Shown here piece after piece: positions 60,851 to 64,000 of a stretch of DNA of 64,000 nt. The DNA is taken from NCBI RefSeq assembly GCF_030410135.1, contig NZ_JAUGQQ010000004.1:124001-188000 (forward strand), written 5' to 3'. Positions within the stretch are counted from its first letter, which is position 1, and each line of letters starts with the position of its first letter. This DNA comes from Aequorivita aurantiaca. GTDB taxonomy: Bacteria > Bacteroidota > Bacteroidia > Flavobacteriales > Flavobacteriaceae. The notes under the pieces are model-generated. The model saw only the letters and a list, made by a program, of their open reading frames with translations, did not search any database and was not told where the DNA came from. The position numbers were made by a program, and so were the translations under genes.

Positions 60851-61651
60851 ATGAAACAGCTTTTCCTTCTCCTATTATTTTTTTGCCAAATGGGCATTTC
60901 CCAAAGCCTAACTCCGGTAAGTAAAATTCCGTTTACTGCCGATAGATTCATTGGTTTGGATAATTATAAAAACAGCTATTTCATTCGGGATCGGGTGCTT
61001 CAAAAACAAGGACCGGACGGACAATATAGATTTAACGATTTGCAACTTGGGCGAATTACTTCCGTAGATATCATCAATCCGCTAAAGGTGGTGGCTTTTT
61101 TTCAGGATACGAACACTGTGGTGTTACTGGACAACAACCTCAACGAAATTGAACGTATAAACTTCAATAACCTGCCGCAATTCTTAAACGTGAGCACTGC
61201 GACAAATGCGGGCAGCAACAGCCTTTGGCTTTTTAATGTGGACACACAACAATTGGAACTTTACAATTATGGCTCAAAACTGCAAACCGTGGTTTCGCAA
61301 CCGTTTCCGGGGAAATTGATTTCGCAGGCGAGCAATTTTAACTATTGCTTTACGCTGACCGAAAAGAAATTACGCGCATTTAATAGTTACGGAAGCATAT
61401 TGAATGAAATGGATTCGAATGGGTTCGAAAAAATAATTCAGCAGAACGAAAACGTGGTTGCCTTAAAAGAAAATGAACTGTTTTACTTGCCAGATTTCGC
61501 AAGGCGAAACGACGCAGTTTCTCACGAAATAACCAAGCTTCCAATAACTGAAATAAGCATTAAAGACTTGCAGCTTACCAATGATTTCCTTTATATTTAT
61601 GACGGCGAAAATTTGCACACTTTTAAACTAACCCTCCCAATTAAAGAATAG
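60851..61651 (+). CDS. Exported beta-propeller-like protein of unknown function
   Basis: 266 residues: signal peptide (MKQLFLLLLFFCQMGISQ) and repeated beta segments such as VVAFFQDTNTVVLLDNNLNEIERINF and LWLFNVDTQQLELYNY, suggestive of propeller blades. No named family is recognised. It ends two bases before the deoxynucleoside kinase ATG, so the two are co-transcribed; the functional link is unclear. Confidence 0.78.
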   Translation: MKQLFLLLLFFCQMGISQSLTPVSKIPFTADRFIGLDNYKNSYFIRDRVLQKQGPDGQYRFNDLQLGRITSVDIINPLKVVAFFQDTNTVVLLDNNLNEIERINFNNLPQFLNVSTATNAGSNSLWLFNVDTQQLELYNYGSKLQTVVSQPFPGKLISQASNFNYCFTLTEKKLRAFNSYGSILNEMDSNGFEKIIQQNENVVALKENELFYLPDFARRNDAVSHEITKLPITEISIKDLQLTNDFLYIYDGENLHTFKLTLPIKE

Positions 61652-61653
61652 CT

Positions 61654-62268
61654 ATGCACGTTGCAATTGCAGGAAACATTGGTTCCGGAAAAACTACCCT
61701 TACGCGTTTATTGGCAAAACATTACAAATGGCAAGCCCATTATGAGGATGTGGAGGACAATCCATATTTGGATGACTTTTACAACCAAATGGAACGCTGG
61801 TCCTTCAATCTGCAAATCTATTTCTTGAACAGCCGCTTCCGTCAAATATTGGAAATTCGTGAAAAGGGAAAAAGTGTAATTCAGGACCGGACCATTTATG
61901 AGGATGCATACATTTTTGCGCCCAACCTACACGCGATGGGGTTGATGACGAATCGGGATTATGAAAACTATCGCTCTCTTTTTGAACTAATGGAAAGTGT
62001 GACCGAAGGTCCAGATCTTTTAATTTATTTACGAAGCTCTATTCCAAATTTGGTAGATCAAATCCATAAACGCGGTCGCGATTACGAAAACTCTATAAGC
62101 ATTGATTACCTAAGCCGCCTGAATGAGCGTTACGAGGCATGGATACACGGTTATGATAAAGGCAATCTCATTATTTTTGATGTGGATAACATAAATTTTG
62201 TGGATGATCCCGAACATTTAGGACAGGTAATAAATAAAATAGACGCTGAACTGCACGGACTGTTTTAA
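61654..62268 (+). CDS. Deoxynucleoside kinase
   Basis: 204 residues: P-loop AIAGNIGSGKTTLTRLL, substrate-site E in HYEDVEDNPYLDDFY, the DRTIYEDAYIFA motif (DRS-type) and the lid RGRDYENSISIDYL. Matches the dCK/dGK-like deoxynucleoside kinase family of nucleotide salvage. Cytoplasmic. Confidence 0.93.
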   Translation: MHVAIAGNIGSGKTTLTRLLAKHYKWQAHYEDVEDNPYLDDFYNQMERWSFNLQIYFLNSRFRQILEIREKGKSVIQDRTIYEDAYIFAPNLHAMGLMTNRDYENYRSLFELMESVTEGPDLLIYLRSSIPNLVDQIHKRGRDYENSISIDYLSRLNERYEAWIHGYDKGNLIIFDVDNINFVDDPEHLGQVINKIDAELHGLF

Positions 62269-62284
62269 AGAAGGAAAGGTAACT

Positions 62285-63547
62285 TTAGAAATGCCAGCCT
62301 TCAGGCCAAAGCCACATCAATAAAAGGCCCGCCGCTATTGAAAGCACCATTGCGCCGCCCAACCACTTTGCCAATTCCTTACTTCCCAAAATGGCAGCAA
62401 GCACAATTTTAAAGGCAAAATTGGCCAGCACTCCAGTCATTATCAATCGCCACCCCAGCTCAGTTCCCAAACCGCCTTTAATGGATTGCGCGAGTGAAAG
62501 GGTGATTGCATCCTTTTTTGCAAGTCCCCCCACAATGGAAACTATGTATAGGCCACTATTGCCAAATTCCTCCTCCGTATAGGCAACGGCAAGTAAAATA
62601 AGCGCGTACAGAAGACCAAAAATAAAAGCACTTTTAAACTGCGCAGGATTTTTAGGTTCGGGCATTTCTTCTTCATTTTCCTCTTTTGAAATGGTATAGA
62701 AAAGAATAATGGAAAGTACCGACATAAAAACAAAAAGAATTAGAAACGGCACTATTAAGGCCGGCAATTTTTCTGGAACCACAATTCCTATTTCAACAAT
62801 AACCCGAATAATGGAAACGGTGACAGCGGCCATAATAACAAAGGCCGACATTTTGCCAAGGGCCTTATTGCTTTTTGAATTTCGCGCATAGCTAACCGTT
62901 GTTGCGGTACTACTGATTACACCTCCTAAAATTCCGTTGGAAATCATCCCTGCTTTTTTGCCCACCCACTTGTAAACAAAATATCCCAGAATGCTGATTC
63001 CAACAATAAGGGTTACCATGAGCCAGATTTCCCGAGGGTTTAGGACATTTAAGGGGCCAAAAGTTTTATCGGGAAGTATAGGAAGAATGACCAGTGATAT
63101 GCCCACAAAGGTCATAATTGCTGAAATATCCTTTTCCTTCAATTTGTCAATGAAATTGTGGAGCGTTTCCTTCACATAAAGGAGCACAGCGAGCGCGCCA
63201 CCAACAACTACGGCTATAAACTGATTGCCCAAAACGAGATAAGAACCAATTGCAAACATCAGCAATACCGCTACTTCGGTGGTTTGACCCACGTTTGTAT
63301 CGGGCTCCTTCTTAGCTTTTAGATAATTTGCCATTAACATCAACGCCGTGATGGCAATCCCGAAACAGGGCAAAATAAAAGCATTTTCAAAATCTCGAGT
63401 AAGAAAACCGGCAAGAACGCCCAAAATGGAAATAAGGGTAAAGGTCCGCACGCCAGCCATTTCGTGGTCTGATTTCTCACGTTGAAGTCCAACAAGAAGC
63501 CCAAGCCCAAAGGCGATGCCCAATGTAATTAAATCCGGATAGTTCAT
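62285..63547 (-). CDS. MgtC/SapB and DUF4010 integral membrane protein
   Basis: 420 residues with 11 to 13 membrane helices. The N-terminal MgtC-like part has LGIAFGLGLLVGLQREKSDHEMAGVRTFTLISILG. The C-terminal DUF4010 part has GILGGVISSTATTVSYARNSK and GGLAKKDAITLSLAQ. Proposed transporter or regulator of divalent cations; not proven. Convergent with the kinase gene. Confidence 0.88.
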   Translation of the reverse strand: MNYPDLITLGIAFGLGLLVGLQREKSDHEMAGVRTFTLISILGVLAGFLTRDFENAFILPCFGIAITALMLMANYLKAKKEPDTNVGQTTEVAVLLMFAIGSYLVLGNQFIAVVVGGALAVLLYVKETLHNFIDKLKEKDISAIMTFVGISLVILPILPDKTFGPLNVLNPREIWLMVTLIVGISILGYFVYKWVGKKAGMISNGILGGVISSTATTVSYARNSKSNKALGKMSAFVIMAAVTVSIIRVIVEIGIVVPEKLPALIVPFLILFVFMSVLSIILFYTISKEENEEEMPEPKNPAQFKSAFIFGLLYALILLAVAYTEEEFGNSGLYIVSIVGGLAKKDAITLSLAQSIKGGLGTELGWRLIMTGVLANFAFKIVLAAILGSKELAKWLGGAMVLSIAAGLLLMWLWPEGWHF

Positions 63548-63611
63548 AGCAAGGCCTAAGATAGGGAAATTTCAGTATTCAATATTCACAACTCATTATT
63601 CAGAATAAAAA

Positions 63612-63642
63612 AACCTGCAAGTTTCTGGGAAGCCTGCAGGTT
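63612..63642 (-). terminator. Terminator downstream of the gene at the right edge
   Basis: On the minus strand AACCTGCA and TGCAGGTT form a perfect 8-bp stem followed by TTTTTATT. It stops the transcript of the gene that ends at 63672. Confidence 0.85.
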
Positions 63643-63671
63643 GGAACTTAATTTTTGTATTTGGAAATTTG

Positions 63672-64000
63672 TTATTCCTTATCCTTAATCTTAATTTTTA
63701 TTCCGTCAACATCTTTCAACTGGGCGCGTACTTCTTCTTCGGTTCCTGTGAAAGTTTTTGTTTCGGTTGTTTCTACGCCGTCAACCGTTCTAATTATGGT
63801 CACATTTGCTGTTACCCGATCGTTGTTTTCATTCTTCAACATTTCCACAGTTGTTTCAGTTTTATTCTTTAAATCGCGACCTTCTTCAATTGTGGAACCA
63901 GATTCGATATATTGAATTTGCTTGTCAGTGAGAATTGTTTTGTTTCCTTCGGCATCAATGAAATATGAAATTGGCGCTTCGGAATCTTTCGGCGGAACAT
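63672..64000 (-). CDS. Hypothetical protein, C-terminal part (partial)
   Basis: The frame is open from the right edge to TAA at 63672-63674. The visible 109 residues contain PPKDSEAPISYFIDAEGNK, then a charged region with ETTVEMLKNENNDRVTANVTIIRTVDGVETTETKTF and the end KDVDGIKIKIKDKE. Rich in T, E and K, beta-strand-like. No family recognised; the N-terminus lies outside the window. Confidence 0.75.
   Translation of the reverse strand, partial: VPPKDSEAPISYFIDAEGNKTILTDKQIQYIESGSTIEEGRDLKNKTETTVEMLKNENNDRVTANVTIIRTVDGVETTETKTFTGTEEEVRAQLKDVDGIKIKIKDKE

Overview
The window looks like a chromosomal segment of a member of the Bacteroidota, most likely family Flavobacteriaceae. The evidence is the AT-rich sequence, promoters of the Bacteroidota type (TTG, about 18-21 bp, TAnnTTTG), and lineage-typical families: GLPGLI, GSCFA, DUF4136, DUF4230, DUF5522, CarboxypepD_reg/outer-membrane barrel proteins and TPR-containing two-component kinases. 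The genus cannot be named from the sequence alone. No rRNA, tRNA, CRISPR array, prophage or classical insertion sequence was seen.

Layout. 1-9.8 kb is a methionine/SAM region. It holds a split methionine synthase (metH in two genes separated by a threonine-dehydratase-like gene and a four-helix-bundle gene), an OsmC protein, homoserine dehydrogenase, cystathionine gamma-synthase and metK. Two SAM-I (S-box) riboswitches control the leftward units, and a SAM-II-like element lies in front of the divergent metK. 9.9-20 kb holds a secreted M28 peptidase and a two-component island: one LuxR-type response regulator, two paralogous TPR histidine kinases, a small membrane protein, a beta-propeller protein and lipoproteins. 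Four promoters in this island share a 16-bp palindrome at a nearly fixed distance from the -10 box. 20-34.9 kb is mostly housekeeping: GSCFA protein, alaS, an M23 peptidase, MerR, lemA, two TPM proteins, a YitT-like protein, der, era, a DUF5522 protein, hutU and envelope proteins. 34.9-39.7 kb encodes a fused 2-oxoacid dehydrogenase E1, its E2, a PaaY-like hexapeptide protein and a HAD phosphatase. 39.7-55.5 kb is an almost complete phenylacetyl-CoA epoxidation pathway (paaA, B, C, D, E, G, H, I, J, Z and an enoyl-CoA hydratase) with a TetR regulator, its probable operator, and a divergent phenylalanine 4-hydroxylase. No phenylacetate-CoA ligase is visible. 55.5-64 kb holds a rhodanese, a nuclease, DUF4230, an outer-membrane receptor/GLPGLI pair, a deoxynucleoside kinase and a MgtC/DUF4010 membrane protein.

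The most unusual theme is how short repeats and small cassettes have invaded operons without breaking them. Three genes of the four-helix-bundle family (the family found as intervening sequences in bacterial 23S rRNA) sit inside protein-coding operons (metH, paaC/paaD and paaB/paaC junctions). Each is co-directional with its host operon and enclosed by a 17-23 nt inverted repeat with its own sequence. In each case the start codon and N-terminus of the next gene downstream are supplied by the repeat. These look like mRNA-borne counterparts of 23S rRNA intervening sequences. Separately, palindromic or reiterated short repeats lie in frame inside metH, the E1 gene, the GSCFA gene and phenylalanine hydroxylase, resembling the Rickettsia palindromic elements in concept. 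Many gene junctions also carry reiterated word tracts directly in front of start codons.
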